This document shows positions 25,542 to 34,101 of a stretch of DNA of 64,000 nt, in pieces. The notes below the pieces were generated by a model that saw only the letters and a list, made by a program, of their open reading frames with translations, was not told the origin of the DNA and did not search any database. Origin of the DNA: Streptomyces sp. ICBB 8177 (GTDB lineage: Bacteria > Actinomycetota > Actinomycetes > Streptomycetales > Streptomycetaceae); the NCBI RefSeq assembly GCF_003144095.1, contig NZ_NSKH01000023.1:995620-1059619 (forward strand). The letters are read 5' to 3'. Both the position numbers and the translations under genes were made by a program. The stretch's first letter is position 1, and the number at the start of each line of letters is the position of its first letter.

Positions 25542-25632
25542 GCGGCCGGTACGACAGCGGTACGCCGCCGTGGTACCGGCCGCGCGGTGCCGAGGCGGCG
25601 GTGCGGTGCGGAGCGGTCCGCACCGCACCGCC
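25542..25632 (+). terminator. Tandem hairpins after the betaine transporter operon
   Basis: The first stem is 11 bp (25542-25552 with 25573-25583). The second is a perfect 15-bp stem (25597-25611 with 25618-25632) with an AGCGGT loop. There is no T-run. They lie between the operon end and a gene starting at 25701. Confidence 0.6.
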
Positions 25633-25700
25633 GTCGTATGCCGGTACGTCGGCCACGCCGTAGCATCGGCGGCATCCGGTCGCCCCGAAGGGAGCCCCAC

Positions 25701-26420
25701 GTGCGTGTGGTCTCGCTGGTCCCCTCGCTCACCGAGGCGGTCGCGGTCACCGCGCCGGGACTGCTGGTCGGGGCCACCGACTGGTGCGCTCACCCGGCGG
25801 ACCTCGACGTCGTACGCGTCGGCGGCACCAAGAACCCCGACACCGCCCGCGTCGCCGGCCTCGCACCGGATCTCGTGATCGCCAACGAGGAGGAGAACCG
25901 GGCCCCCGACCTCGCGGCGCTGCGGGACGCGGGTCTGCGGGTGATGGTCACCGAGGTCCGCGACCTCGGCCAGGCGTTCGGTGAACTGCACCGGGTGCTG
26001 GTGGACGGCTGCCGCCTGCCCCGGCCCGGGTGGCTCGACGACGCCGAGCGCGCCTGGCGTTCGGTGGACGCGCCAACTCGCCGCCCGCGCGCGGTCGTTC
26101 CCGTCTGGCGGCGCCCGTGGATGGTCCTCGGGCGCGACACCTTCGCGGGCGACCTGCTGGCGCGGCTCGGCGTGGACAACGTCTACGCGACGCACTCCGA
26201 GCGGTATCCACGTCTGTCGATCGGTGAACTGCGCGACTGCGGGGCGCGGTTGGTGGTCCTGCCCGACGAGCCCTATCGCTTCACGGCCGACGACGGGCCC
26301 GAGGCGTTCTGCGGCATTCCCGCCGCACTGGTGAGTGGCCGTCACCTCACCTGGTACGGACCGTCGTTGACGCAGGCGCCCGCCGTGCTGGGGGAGGCGC
26401 TGCGGGCCGCGCGGGGCTGA
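25701..26420 (+). CDS. BtuF-like helical-backbone metal/cofactor-binding protein, no signal peptide
   Basis: A 239-residue protein beginning VVSLVPSLTEAV, the start of the class III (BtuF/FecB-like) binding-protein fold. It also has APDLVIANEEENR, VPVWRRPWMVLGRDTFAGDLLARLG and a C-terminal SGRHLTWYGPSL. It has neither a signal peptide nor a lipobox, so as read it would be cytoplasmic. Such short cytoplasmic relatives are often annotated as cobalamin-binding proteins; the ligand is not known. The GTG start at 25701 follows AAGGGAG. No ABC permease or ATPase for it is nearby. Confidence 0.8.
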   Translation: MRVVSLVPSLTEAVAVTAPGLLVGATDWCAHPADLDVVRVGGTKNPDTARVAGLAPDLVIANEEENRAPDLAALRDAGLRVMVTEVRDLGQAFGELHRVLVDGCRLPRPGWLDDAERAWRSVDAPTRRPRAVVPVWRRPWMVLGRDTFAGDLLARLGVDNVYATHSERYPRLSIGELRDCGARLVVLPDEPYRFTADDGPEAFCGIPAALVSGRHLTWYGPSLTQAPAVLGEALRAARG

Positions 26421-26440
26421 CCGGCCTCGCACGCGAGGGG

Positions 26441-28630
26441 TCATGAGCCCGCCGGGGCGCGCTGCCCGGGGGAGATCCGGGTCAGGTTCTCGACGGCCGC
26501 GCTCAGCCAGACCTCGGCGTCACCCACGTGCAGCATCGTCGGGCCGTCCGCGTGGTCGGCCGCCGCCGCGTGCAGCGCCACCGGCAGCGCCTCGGCGGCC
26601 GGGCCGGGCAACCGGTCCGCCCGGGCGGCCCGCACGCGTGCCGCCTCCTCGCGGTAGGCGCCGGCGGTGGCCGCGGCCGACCGCAGCAGGTGGTCCGCGG
26701 CGCGCGGCGACGCCGCCAGGGCGTCCGGCGGACAACGGCGCAGCAACGCCTCCGTGCCGCGCACCAGGAACTGCCCCGCCAGCAGCGTCGCCTGCCAGTC
26801 GACACGGGTCATCCGCGGATCGCGGCGCTCGCTCTGGTACTGGGCGAACGCCGCCTCCGCCAGCAGCATCCGGTACCGTGCGCCGGGCAGCGCCGGGCGG
26901 CCGCCGTCATCAGGCCCCGGCCGGGGCAGCGGGCGGCCGGTCAGCAGGGCCGCGGTGTCCTCGACCACCCGGGCCGTCGCGGTCAGCAACCCGGCCGCCG
27001 TACGGCACAGTTCGCCACTGCCGCCGCGCGGCCACGCGCACAGCCCGGCCATCGCACCCACCAGCGCCCCGGCCAGCACGTCCTCCGCCCGTGTCTCCGC
27101 CAACCGCCAGTTCGCGGGCGCCAGTTGGCCGAACGCCATCGCCACCACCACGGTGAACAGCCCCTGCCCCCAGCCCACCCCCAGCAACGGTCCCAGCACG
27201 AACGCGACCAGCATCACCACCGGCAGCGCGGCCACGTAGAAGACGGGGCGGTGGCCGAAGCCCAGCAGCAGCGCGGCGGCGACCGCGGCGCCCACCAGCG
27301 TCCCGGTCAGCGCAGGACGCAGCGCGGTACGGGTGTCGGACGCCGACCCGCGCATGAGCGTGAGCGTCGCCAGCATGACCCAGAAGCCGTGCGACAGGTC
27401 CAGCGTCCCGGCCACCACGCGCGCAGCCACCAGCGCGAGCGCGGTGCGCACCGCGCTCTGGAACGGGACGGAGCGCGGCGTCAGGTGCAGTCGTGCCCGG
27501 TGCCACCACAACTCCACCGGACCGCGGTCGGCGTACCACAGCGGGCCCGGGCGCTCGGCGGGCGGCGTGTCGTCCGGAGGCGTCGGCGCGCCCCGGCACA
27601 CCCGGGCGGTCAGCACCACGAAGCGCACGACGACCGCGATGTCCAGGGTGACGCAGTTGATGCGCAGCCTCGTGAGGTCCGGCAGGCCGGTGTGGCGGGC
27701 GGCGGCGCGTTCGCGCTCCGCGGTGAACGCGGCGATCGCCTCGTCCAGCGGCCCGGCCGCGGGCGCGGGTCCCGAACCGGCGAACGCCCGGCCCGCCTCG
27801 CGCAGCGCGCGGGCCGTCGCGTCCTGGAGGCCGGTGACGCGCGGATCGGGCCCGTTCACGCCCTCCACCAGCGCCGGCAGCCGCTCGCAGCGCGCGGCGG
27901 CGTACCGCAGGGCGGCGGCCGCCTGGCTGCGCGCGCGGTCGCGCACCCCGGGCGACGCGGGACGCAGCATGGGCGGCACGGTGCTGAACCGCAGCCGTTC
28001 CATCGCCTCCCCGGTGCGGCGCAGCGCCCCCTCGGCACGACCGGGGTCCGCCGGCGCCGCCACCACGTCCGCGAGGTCGTCCGCCGCCCGGGCCAGGCGG
28101 TCGGTGTAGCGGGGAGGCGGCGGATCGGGCCACAGGAGGAGCTCGCCCGCGGCCAGCAGGACGACGCCAATGGTCACTCCGGCCAGCCGCGAGAGCAGCG
28201 AGCCGGGATCGTACGGCGGGAAGCACGGGAGGATGTAGAAGAGCTGGAGCCCGCTGCTCAGGCCCACCACACGCGGTCCGCCCACGCCCGCGTACGACAC
28301 GACGAACCCCACCAGCAGCATCCCGCAGGCCGCCGCCCAGGTGCGCACCGCGAGCGCGGTGCCGGCCGCGATCAGGGCGTACGCGACGGGCAGCACGCAC
28401 AGCAGGGTCCTCGCCCGGCGCGCCGGGCCACCGCCGAGCTGCGACAGCGCGCCCAGGGCGACCGCGGCGAAGAGCGCGTAGACGGCCATGACCGGGTCGG
28501 ACAGCCCGTAGCGGCAGGCGTAGAAGCCGCCGACCGCGGCCGTGGTGGTGCGGACCGCGTGCCGCACGGTGAGCAGTCCTGGGTCCCGTTCGCGCAGCCG
28601 CGCGACGACACCGTGAGGCAGCCCGCGCAC
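26441..28630 (-). CDS. FUSC-family membrane protein (aromatic acid exporter-like)
   Basis: A 729-residue protein with two hydrophobic blocks of about five to six helices (about 30-170 and 400-520), each followed by a soluble helical domain. This is the repeat layout of the FUSC/YccS/AaeB group. HGFWVMLATLTLM and RGSASDTRTALRPALTGTLVGA are typical of the second block. The family is associated with efflux of aromatic acids or membrane stress; no substrate can be named here. The GTG start at 28630 is in frame with the first helix block. The secreted nuclease gene ends 85 bp upstream on the same strand. Confidence 0.85.
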   Translation of the reverse strand: MRGLPHGVVARLRERDPGLLTVRHAVRTTTAAVGGFYACRYGLSDPVMAVYALFAAVALGALSQLGGGPARRARTLLCVLPVAYALIAAGTALAVRTWAAACGMLLVGFVVSYAGVGGPRVVGLSSGLQLFYILPCFPPYDPGSLLSRLAGVTIGVVLLAAGELLLWPDPPPPRYTDRLARAADDLADVVAAPADPGRAEGALRRTGEAMERLRFSTVPPMLRPASPGVRDRARSQAAAALRYAAARCERLPALVEGVNGPDPRVTGLQDATARALREAGRAFAGSGPAPAAGPLDEAIAAFTAERERAAARHTGLPDLTRLRINCVTLDIAVVVRFVVLTARVCRGAPTPPDDTPPAERPGPLWYADRGPVELWWHRARLHLTPRSVPFQSAVRTALALVAARVVAGTLDLSHGFWVMLATLTLMRGSASDTRTALRPALTGTLVGAAVAAALLLGFGHRPVFYVAALPVVMLVAFVLGPLLGVGWGQGLFTVVVAMAFGQLAPANWRLAETRAEDVLAGALVGAMAGLCAWPRGGSGELCRTAAGLLTATARVVEDTAALLTGRPLPRPGPDDGGRPALPGARYRMLLAEAAFAQYQSERRDPRMTRVDWQATLLAGQFLVRGTEALLRRCPPDALAASPRAADHLLRSAAATAGAYREEAARVRAARADRLPGPAAEALPVALHAAAADHADGPTMLHVGDAEVWLSAAVENLTRISPGQRAPAGS

Positions 28631-28715
28631 GCCCCGAGCGTAGGCCGCGCCGCCGCACCCCGCGACTTCGCGGAACGCGCGCTCCTCGGCGGACGCCGTC
28701 GAGCGGTCCCGGGCG

Positions 28716-29507
28716 TCAGCCTCCGCACTGGCGGAGCATCATGGCCTTGTCCGGGCCGGTGACGGGAAGTGCGTACTTGAGCGACACCTGCGCGAACCGC
28801 ACCACGTACGCGCACCGGATCGCCTTGTTCGGCGGCAGCCAGCTCGCGGGGCCCGAGTCGCCTTTGGCGGAGTTGGCGGGGCCGTCGACCGGCATGAGGT
28901 TGAGGGGGTCGTTGGCGATCCGTTCGCGCTCGGCCCTGGTCCAGCGGGCGGCGCCCATCTGCCAGTCGTAGGACAGCGGCATCACGTGGTCGATCTGCAC
29001 GGTGGCGGCGTGCTGTTTGGTCCAGTCGATGACCTTTCCGGTGTACGGGTCGTCCAGCGTCATCGACGTCACCACGCACGTCGACCCGGCCCGGAACACC
29101 ACGTCCTGGCCGTCGCGCCTGAGCACGTCGTCGCGGGTGTCGCAGCCGTTGTGGGCGTAGGGGACACCCTGGGCGGAGTCCGTCCACGCGTAGCCGAACT
29201 GCTCGCGCGAGTAACCGGTCCTGGGCCCGCGGCCCTTCGTCGTGACCCTCGCGATCAGCGCCCGCGCGGCCGCCCGGTCGGCGCTCGTCGTCAGGGGCGC
29301 GAGGCCCGGCCTGGTGCCGTCGGGGTCGGCCAGCGGGCTGGTGGCGTGACCGGCGGCGGCCGACGTCGCGGGCCCGGGCCCCGCCGGGCCGCCCGCCGCG
29401 TCACCGCCGGCCGCCCGGCACCCCGGGACCAGCGCCAGCGCCGCCACCACGGCCACCGGGACCCCGGCCCACCGACGTGCACCGACCGACGACGACCGCC
29501 CGCGCAT
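28716..29507 (-). CDS. Secreted HNH endonuclease-like lipoprotein (DUF1524/GmrSD C-terminal fold)
   Basis: An exported 263-residue protein. A Tat/Sec-like basic N-terminus and hydrophobic helix end in VPGC, with Cys30 as the likely lipidated residue. The C-terminal half carries the HHH/HNH pattern of DUF1524: QIDHVMPLSYDW (Asp173-His174), ANDPLNLMPVDGPANSAKGD with Asn212 and Lys215, which fits a metal-dependent nuclease. Three or four extracellular cysteines (122, 144, about 237, near the end) could form disulphides. Start ATG 29507. Secreted members are common in streptomycetes and presumed to degrade external DNA. No immunity gene is apparent. Confidence 0.87.
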   Translation of the reverse strand: MRGRSSSVGARRWAGVPVAVVAALALVPGCRAAGGDAAGGPAGPGPATSAAAGHATSPLADPDGTRPGLAPLTTSADRAAARALIARVTTKGRGPRTGYSREQFGYAWTDSAQGVPYAHNGCDTRDDVLRRDGQDVVFRAGSTCVVTSMTLDDPYTGKVIDWTKQHAATVQIDHVMPLSYDWQMGAARWTRAERERIANDPLNLMPVDGPANSAKGDSGPASWLPPNKAIRCAYVVRFAQVSLKYALPVTGPDKAMMLRQCGG

Positions 29508-29560
29508 GATCGTTTCCCCTCCCCGCCGCAGCCGCGGCCACACCACCCCGCGACGGACTC

Positions 29561-30268
29561 CTACCCGCGCGCCGCCGCTTCCACCAACGCCCGCACCACC
29601 CGGGTGTCGTCGCCGACCTCCGGGTGCCACTGCACGCCCAGCGCGAAGCCCGCTCCGGTGGCCTCCAGCGCCTCCACCGTGCCGTCCTGCGCCGCCGCCG
29701 AGGCCACCAGGCCCGCGCCCAGCCGGTCCACCGCCTGGTGGTGATGGCTCGCCACGCCGAACGATCCGGGCAGCAGTTCGCCGATCCGGGTGCCGGGGAC
29801 GGTCTCGACCGCGTGGTCGGTGAAGACGCCGGGGCGGGGGTTGTGGCCGTCGTGGCCGACCGTCTCGGGCAGGTGCTGGGCGAGCGTGCCGCCCGCGGCG
29901 ACGTTCATCAGCTGCATGCCCCGGCAGATGCCGAGCACCGGCAGCCCGCAGTCCAACGCCGCCCGCAGCAGGGCGAGTTCCCACGCGTCGCGCTCCGGGC
30001 AGGGAGTGCCGGTGCGCGGGTGCGGCGCGGCGCCGTACAGTGCGGGGTCGAGATCCTCGCCGCCCGCCAGCACCAGCCCGTCCAGCCGCTCCACCAGCCG
30101 GGCGGCCCCGTCCGGCGTCTCGTCCGGCGGCAGCATCACCGCGAGCCCGCCGGCGGCGCGCACGTACGAGGGGTAGAAGGCGGGCAGCAGCGCGGCACGC
30201 ATCGACCACGCGCCCCAGTGCGCCTCGGTGAAGTAGGTGCTGATCCCGATCAGCGGCTTGCGGTCCAA
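29561..30268 (-). CDS. Class I glutamine amidotransferase (PuuD-like gamma-glutamyl hydrolase)
   Basis: Hydrolyses gamma-glutamylated intermediates, releasing glutamate; in the PuuD family the substrate is gamma-glutamyl-GABA. The nucleophile elbow GICRGMQLMNV (Cys115) and the His-Glu pair in GVQWHPE are intact, as is AGGEDLDPALYG. Length is 235. The TTG start at 30268 is chosen because GGAGG lies about eight bases upstream and it begins the conserved LDRKPLIGIS; an ATG at 30322 would add a Gly/Arg-rich stretch overlapping the candidate operator. It is downstream of the GntR gene on the same strand, and across from the GlnA-like synthetase that would make its substrate. Confidence 0.88.
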   Translation of the reverse strand: MDRKPLIGISTYFTEAHWGAWSMRAALLPAFYPSYVRAAGGLAVMLPPDETPDGAARLVERLDGLVLAGGEDLDPALYGAAPHPRTGTPCPERDAWELALLRAALDCGLPVLGICRGMQLMNVAAGGTLAQHLPETVGHDGHNPRPGVFTDHAVETVPGTRIGELLPGSFGVASHHHQAVDRLGAGLVASAAAQDGTVEALEATGAGFALGVQWHPEVGDDTRVVRALVEAAARG

Positions 30269-30336
30269 CGCGTCGCCTCCCCGTCCGGCCCTGCCACGGC
30301 ATCCGGGCCCGCCGTGGCTCAATGGTACGCAACCAT

Positions 30337-30346
30337 ACCTTTGGTT
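30337..30346. promoter_or_regulatory. Candidate GntR operator upstream of the amidotransferase gene
   Basis: ACCTTTGGTT, the reverse complement of the AACCAAAGGT found at 31168-31177 on the other side of the gntR gene. It lies within an inverted-repeat-rich stretch (GGTACGCAACCATACC) in the amidotransferase promoter region. Confidence 0.5.
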
Positions 30347-30364
30347 CGCCGTGGGTGCCGCGGG

Positions 30365-31141
30365 TCAGGTGAGGAAGCCGCGCAGCAGTGACGCCGTGCC
30401 CGCGCAGTGCTCGCGCATCATCTCGCGGGCCCCGTCGGTGTCGCCCTCCAGGATCGCGTCGAGCAGCGCCGCGTGCTGGTTCTGCGAGTGCTCCAGGTTG
30501 CGCACCAGCAGCGGGATGCGGTCCAGCAGGTCGTTGACGGTGGCCCGCACGCCGGCGTACGCGGCGGCCAGCGACGGCGACCCCGACAGCTCCGCCAGCG
30601 TCAGGTGGAGCCGGGTGTCCAGCCTGCGGTACTCGCCCAGCGGCGCGTCGTTGGTGGCCGCCAGGCACGTCTGTAGCCGGTCCTCCTCCTCGGCGGTCAG
30701 CTCCCGTGACGCGCACAGCTCCGCGGCGCCCACCTCCAGCACCTCGCGGAACCGCAGCACGTCGGCCACGTCGATCTGCTCGACCCGCCGGCGCAGCTCG
30801 TCGCGTCCCGCCGCGCCCGTGCCCGCGTCGGCCAGCGCGCCCGCCCGGTAGCGCACGAAGGTGCCGCCGTACCGCCCGCGCCTGCTCTCCACCAGGCCCT
30901 GGTCCTGGAGCACTTTCAGCACGTCCCGCAGCGTGACCCGGCTGATCCGCAGCCGCTCCGCCAACTCCCGCTCCGACGGCAGGCGTTCGCCGTAGGAGAC
31001 CAGGCCGAGCCGCAGCACCTGGAGGATCTGCTCCAGCGCCTCCTCGAAACCGCTGCCCGCGCGCACCGGCCGCAGCACGGTGGACAGCCCTTCGTCGCCG
31101 CCCGGGGGGCTGTCGTCCCCGGCGTCCCGCGACTCGCTCAT
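30365..31141 (-). CDS. GntR-family transcriptional regulator (FadR subfamily)
   Basis: A 258-residue repressor. The N-terminal winged helix (about 34-100) reads LPSERELAERLRISRVTLRDVLKVLQ, with the GR-GGTFVR wing. The all-helical FadR/FCD effector domain follows (about 115-250), with the metal-ligand pattern DTRLHLTLAELSG and HAALLDAILEGD. It is divergent from the GlnA-like gene (85 bp between starts) and upstream of the amidotransferase. Matching 10-bp elements on both flanks suggest it controls both directions. The inducer is probably the amine or a gamma-glutamyl intermediate; this is inference from context. An ATG start at 31141 follows GAGGAAGATCG. Confidence 0.9.
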   Translation of the reverse strand: MSESRDAGDDSPPGGDEGLSTVLRPVRAGSGFEEALEQILQVLRLGLVSYGERLPSERELAERLRISRVTLRDVLKVLQDQGLVESRRGRYGGTFVRYRAGALADAGTGAAGRDELRRRVEQIDVADVLRFREVLEVGAAELCASRELTAEEEDRLQTCLAATNDAPLGEYRRLDTRLHLTLAELSGSPSLAAAYAGVRATVNDLLDRIPLLVRNLEHSQNQHAALLDAILEGDTDGAREMMREHCAGTASLLRGFLT

Positions 31142-31167
31142 CGATCTTCCTCCCGCGCCCTCTTCCC

Positions 31168-31192
31168 AACCAAAGGTCTCTGTGTATACCTT
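31168..31192. promoter_or_regulatory. Candidate GntR operator between gntR and the GlnA-like gene
   Basis: AACCAAAGGT (31168-31177) followed by ATACCTT (31186-31192), forming an AAGGT-N10-ACCTT dyad. The first element is repeated in inverse at 30337-30346. Confidence 0.5.
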
Positions 31193-31226
31193 ATAGCTCC
31201 CGGTCCACCGACAGGAGGCTCACCCC

Positions 31227-32594
31227 GTGGCAGACCGTACGCCGCCGCTGTCCGCAGCCGAACTGCGCCGCCTCGTCGACTCCGGCGAGATCGACACCGT
31301 CGTGCTGGCCTTCACCGACATGCAGGGGCGCCTGCAGGGCAAGCGCTTCGCGGCACGCTTCTTCCTCGACGACGTCCTCGACCACGGCACCGAGGGCTGC
31401 AACTACCTGCTCGCCGTCGACGCCGAGATGAACACCGTCGACGGCTACGCGATGTCCTCCTGGGAGCGCGGATACGGCGACTTCGCCATGCACCCTGACC
31501 TCGCCACGCTGCGCCGCACCCCCTGGAACCCCGGCACCGCCATGGTCACCGCCGACCTCGCCTGGCACGACGGCACCCCGGTCACGGCCTCCCCGCGGCA
31601 GATCCTGCGCCGCCAGCTCGACCGGCTCGCCGAACGCGGCTGGAGCGCGCAGGTCGGCACCGAGCTGGAGTTCATGGTCTTCAACGACTCCTACGAGGAC
31701 GCCTGGAGCCGCGGCTACCGGGCGATGAACCCGGCCAACCAGTACAACGTCGACTACTCCGTCCTCGGCACCGGCCGCGTCGAGCCGCTGCTGCGGCGCA
31801 TCCGCAACGAGATGGCCGCCGCGGGCATGACGGTGGAGTCCGCCAAGGGCGAGTGCAACCTCGGCCAGCACGAGATCGCCTTCCGCTACGACGAGGCGCT
31901 CACCACCTGCGACCAGCACGTGATCTACAAGACCGGGGCCAAGGAGATCGCCGCGCAGTCCGGCAAGTCGCTCACCTTCATGGCGAAGTACGACGAGCGC
32001 GAGGGCAACTCCTGCCACATCCACCTGTCGTTGCGCGACGAGGCCGGACATCCCGTCTTCGCCGACCCCAGCGGCGAGGCGGGCATGTCGAAGACCATGC
32101 GCCACTTCCTCGCGGGACAGCTCGCCGCGCTGCGTGAGTTCACCCTGCTGTACGCGCCGAACATCAACTCCTACAAGCGCTACCGCCCCGGCTCCTTCGC
32201 GCCCACCGCCGTCGCCTGGGGCCCCGACAACCGCACCTGCGCGCTGCGGGTCGTCGGCCACGGCCACTCGCTGCGCTTCGAGAACCGCGTACCCGGCGGC
32301 GACGTCAACCCCTACCTGGCCGTGGCAGGACTGATCGCGGCGGGACTGCACGGCGTCGACGAGCGGCTGGAGTTGGAGGCCGCCTGTACCGGCAACGCCT
32401 ACCGCGCGGACGCCGCCCACGTGCCCACCACCCTGCGCGAAGCCGCCGAGCTGTGGCGAAGCGGACCGCTGGCCAGGGCGGCCTTCGGCGACGACGTGGT
32501 CGACCACTACGCCAACATGGCCCGCGTCGAGCAGGACGCGTACGACAGCGCCGTCACCGACTGGGAACGCTTCCGCTCCTTCGAACGCATGTGA
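31227..32594 (+). CDS. glnA4: Glutamine synthetase-like gamma-glutamylamide synthetase (GlnA4-type)
   Basis: A 455-residue member of the glutamine synthetase fold. The ATP/Glu motifs EGNSCHIHLSLRD, INSYKRYRPGSFAPT and GPDNRTCALRV are present. The ammonium-site segment reads TDMQGRLQGKRF instead of the DGSS loop of true glutamine synthetases, and no adenylylation Tyr motif is seen. In Streptomyces, GlnA3 and GlnA4 relatives are known to glutamylate polyamines and ethanolamine respectively. The neighbourhood here (amidotransferase, GntR, aldehyde dehydrogenase, SDR) and the proximity to the proteasome and infC blocks resemble the glnA4 locus. The GTG start follows ACAGGAGG. The symbol rests on context; a GlnA3-like role is not excluded. 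Confidence 0.82.
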   Translation: MADRTPPLSAAELRRLVDSGEIDTVVLAFTDMQGRLQGKRFAARFFLDDVLDHGTEGCNYLLAVDAEMNTVDGYAMSSWERGYGDFAMHPDLATLRRTPWNPGTAMVTADLAWHDGTPVTASPRQILRRQLDRLAERGWSAQVGTELEFMVFNDSYEDAWSRGYRAMNPANQYNVDYSVLGTGRVEPLLRRIRNEMAAAGMTVESAKGECNLGQHEIAFRYDEALTTCDQHVIYKTGAKEIAAQSGKSLTFMAKYDEREGNSCHIHLSLRDEAGHPVFADPSGEAGMSKTMRHFLAGQLAALREFTLLYAPNINSYKRYRPGSFAPTAVAWGPDNRTCALRVVGHGHSLRFENRVPGGDVNPYLAVAGLIAAGLHGVDERLELEAACTGNAYRADAAHVPTTLREAAELWRSGPLARAAFGDDVVDHYANMARVEQDAYDSAVTDWERFRSFERM

Positions 32595-32712
32595 CGTGAC
32601 CGACGCAAGTGACGTGACGAGCCCGTTCGCGGCGCGCCGCAGCCGGTCGCCGTCGCCGCGGGTCCCACGACCCGTCGCCGCCCCCGGAGCCCCGCAGCCA
32701 AAGGAAACGCCC

Positions 32713-34101
32713 GTGCCCGACCAGCACCCCACCGAGCACCTCGTACTCAACCCGGCGACCGAGGAGTTGATCGCCACCGTCCCCGCCACGCCACCCGACG
32801 AGGTGGACGCCGCCGTCGCCAGGGCGGTGCGCGCGCAAGTCCGCTGGGCCGCCACCGCCCCCGCCGACCGGGCCCGGCTGCTGCGCCGGTTCGCGGCGGT
32901 GGTCGACCAGCACCGAGAGGAACTGGCCGAGTTGGAGGTCCGCGAGGCGGGCCATCCGATCGGCAACGCCCGCTGGGAGGCGGGCAACGTCCGCGACCTG
33001 CTTGAGTACGCCGCCGGGGGAGTGGAACGCCTCAACGGCGCACAGATCCCGGTGCCCGCAGGCCTGAACGTCACCTTCCATGAACCGCTGGGCGTCGTCG
33101 GCGTCATCGTGCCGTGGAACTTCCCGATGCCCATCGCCGGCTGGGCCACCGCCCCCGCGCTCGCCGCGGGCAACGCCGTCGTGCTCAAGCCCGCCGAGAC
33201 CACCCCGCTCACCGCCCTGCGACTGGCCCAACTCGCCCTGGAATCCGGCCTGCCCGAGCACCTCTTCCAGGTACTGCCCGGAGCGGGCCCGGTCGCGGGG
33301 GCGGCGCTCGTCGACCACCCGGACGTCGCCAAGATCGTCTTCACCGGGTCCACGACGGTCGGCAAGCAGGTCATGGCCCGGTGCGCCGGGCAGGTCAAGC
33401 GGGTCACCCTGGAACTCGGCGGCAAGAGCCCCAACATCGTCTTCGCCGACGCCGACGTCGAGGTCGCCGCCCTGGCCGCGCCGATGGCGTTCCTCGACAA
33501 CACCGGCCAGGACTGCTGCGCCCGCACCCGCATCCTGGTGCAGCGCTCCGTGTACGAGCGGTTCATGGAACTGCTGGAGCCCGCCGTGCTCGGCGTGACC
33601 GTGGGCGACCCGGCCGACCCGGCGACGGCGGTGGGCCCGCTGATCTCCGCCGCCCAGCGCGAACGCGTCCGCTCCCACGTCCCCGAGGACGCCCCGGCCG
33701 CCATCCGCGGCGAGGCCCCCTCCGGCAAGGGCTTCTGGTACCCGGCGACCGTGCTGACCGGCCTCGCGCCGGACGCGCCCGAGGTCACCGAGGAGATCTT
33801 CGGGCCGGTGGCCGTCGTGCTGCCCTTCGAGGACGAGGCGGACGCCGTGCGGCTGGCCAACGCCACCTCGTACGGGCTCGCCGGATCGCTGTGGACCCGC
33901 GACGTCGGCCGCGCGATCCGGGTCTCCCGCGCCGTCGCGGCGGGCAACCTGTCGGTCAACTCGCACAGCAGCGTGCGCTACTGGACCCCCTTCGGCGGCT
34001 TCAAGGGGTCGGGCCTCGGCCGCGAACTGGGCCCCGACGCGCTGACCGCCTTCACCGAGACCAAGAACGTCTTCATCAGCACCGAGGAGAGCCGACCGTG
34101 A
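32713..34101 (+). CDS. Aldehyde dehydrogenase (NAD(P)+-dependent)
   Basis: Oxidises an aldehyde intermediate, most likely a gamma-glutamylated aminoaldehyde produced in this pathway. The proton acceptor Glu234 (ELGGKSPN) and catalytic Cys268 in GQDCCARTR are present, with NAD-binding GSTTVGK, PWNFPM and EIFGPVAVVLPF. Length is 462, at the short end for the family, because the region before EIFGPV is compact. GTG 32713 is chosen because it follows AAAGGAAA and starts the conserved part; the upstream open frame is Pro/Arg-rich and unlike the family. It overlaps the SDR gene by 4 bp (GTGA). Confidence 0.92.
   Translation: MPDQHPTEHLVLNPATEELIATVPATPPDEVDAAVARAVRAQVRWAATAPADRARLLRRFAAVVDQHREELAELEVREAGHPIGNARWEAGNVRDLLEYAAGGVERLNGAQIPVPAGLNVTFHEPLGVVGVIVPWNFPMPIAGWATAPALAAGNAVVLKPAETTPLTALRLAQLALESGLPEHLFQVLPGAGPVAGAALVDHPDVAKIVFTGSTTVGKQVMARCAGQVKRVTLELGGKSPNIVFADADVEVAALAAPMAFLDNTGQDCCARTRILVQRSVYERFMELLEPAVLGVTVGDPADPATAVGPLISAAQRERVRSHVPEDAPAAIRGEAPSGKGFWYPATVLTGLAPDAPEVTEEIFGPVAVVLPFEDEADAVRLANATSYGLAGSLWTRDVGRAIRVSRAVAAGNLSVNSHSSVRYWTPFGGFKGSGLGRELGPDALTAFTETKNVFISTEESRP

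Noticed and set aside
31227..32594. True glutamine synthetase (GlnA) for ammonia assimilation
   Set aside because: The ammonium-binding DGSS loop and adenylylation Tyr motif are lacking, and the neighbours are catabolic.
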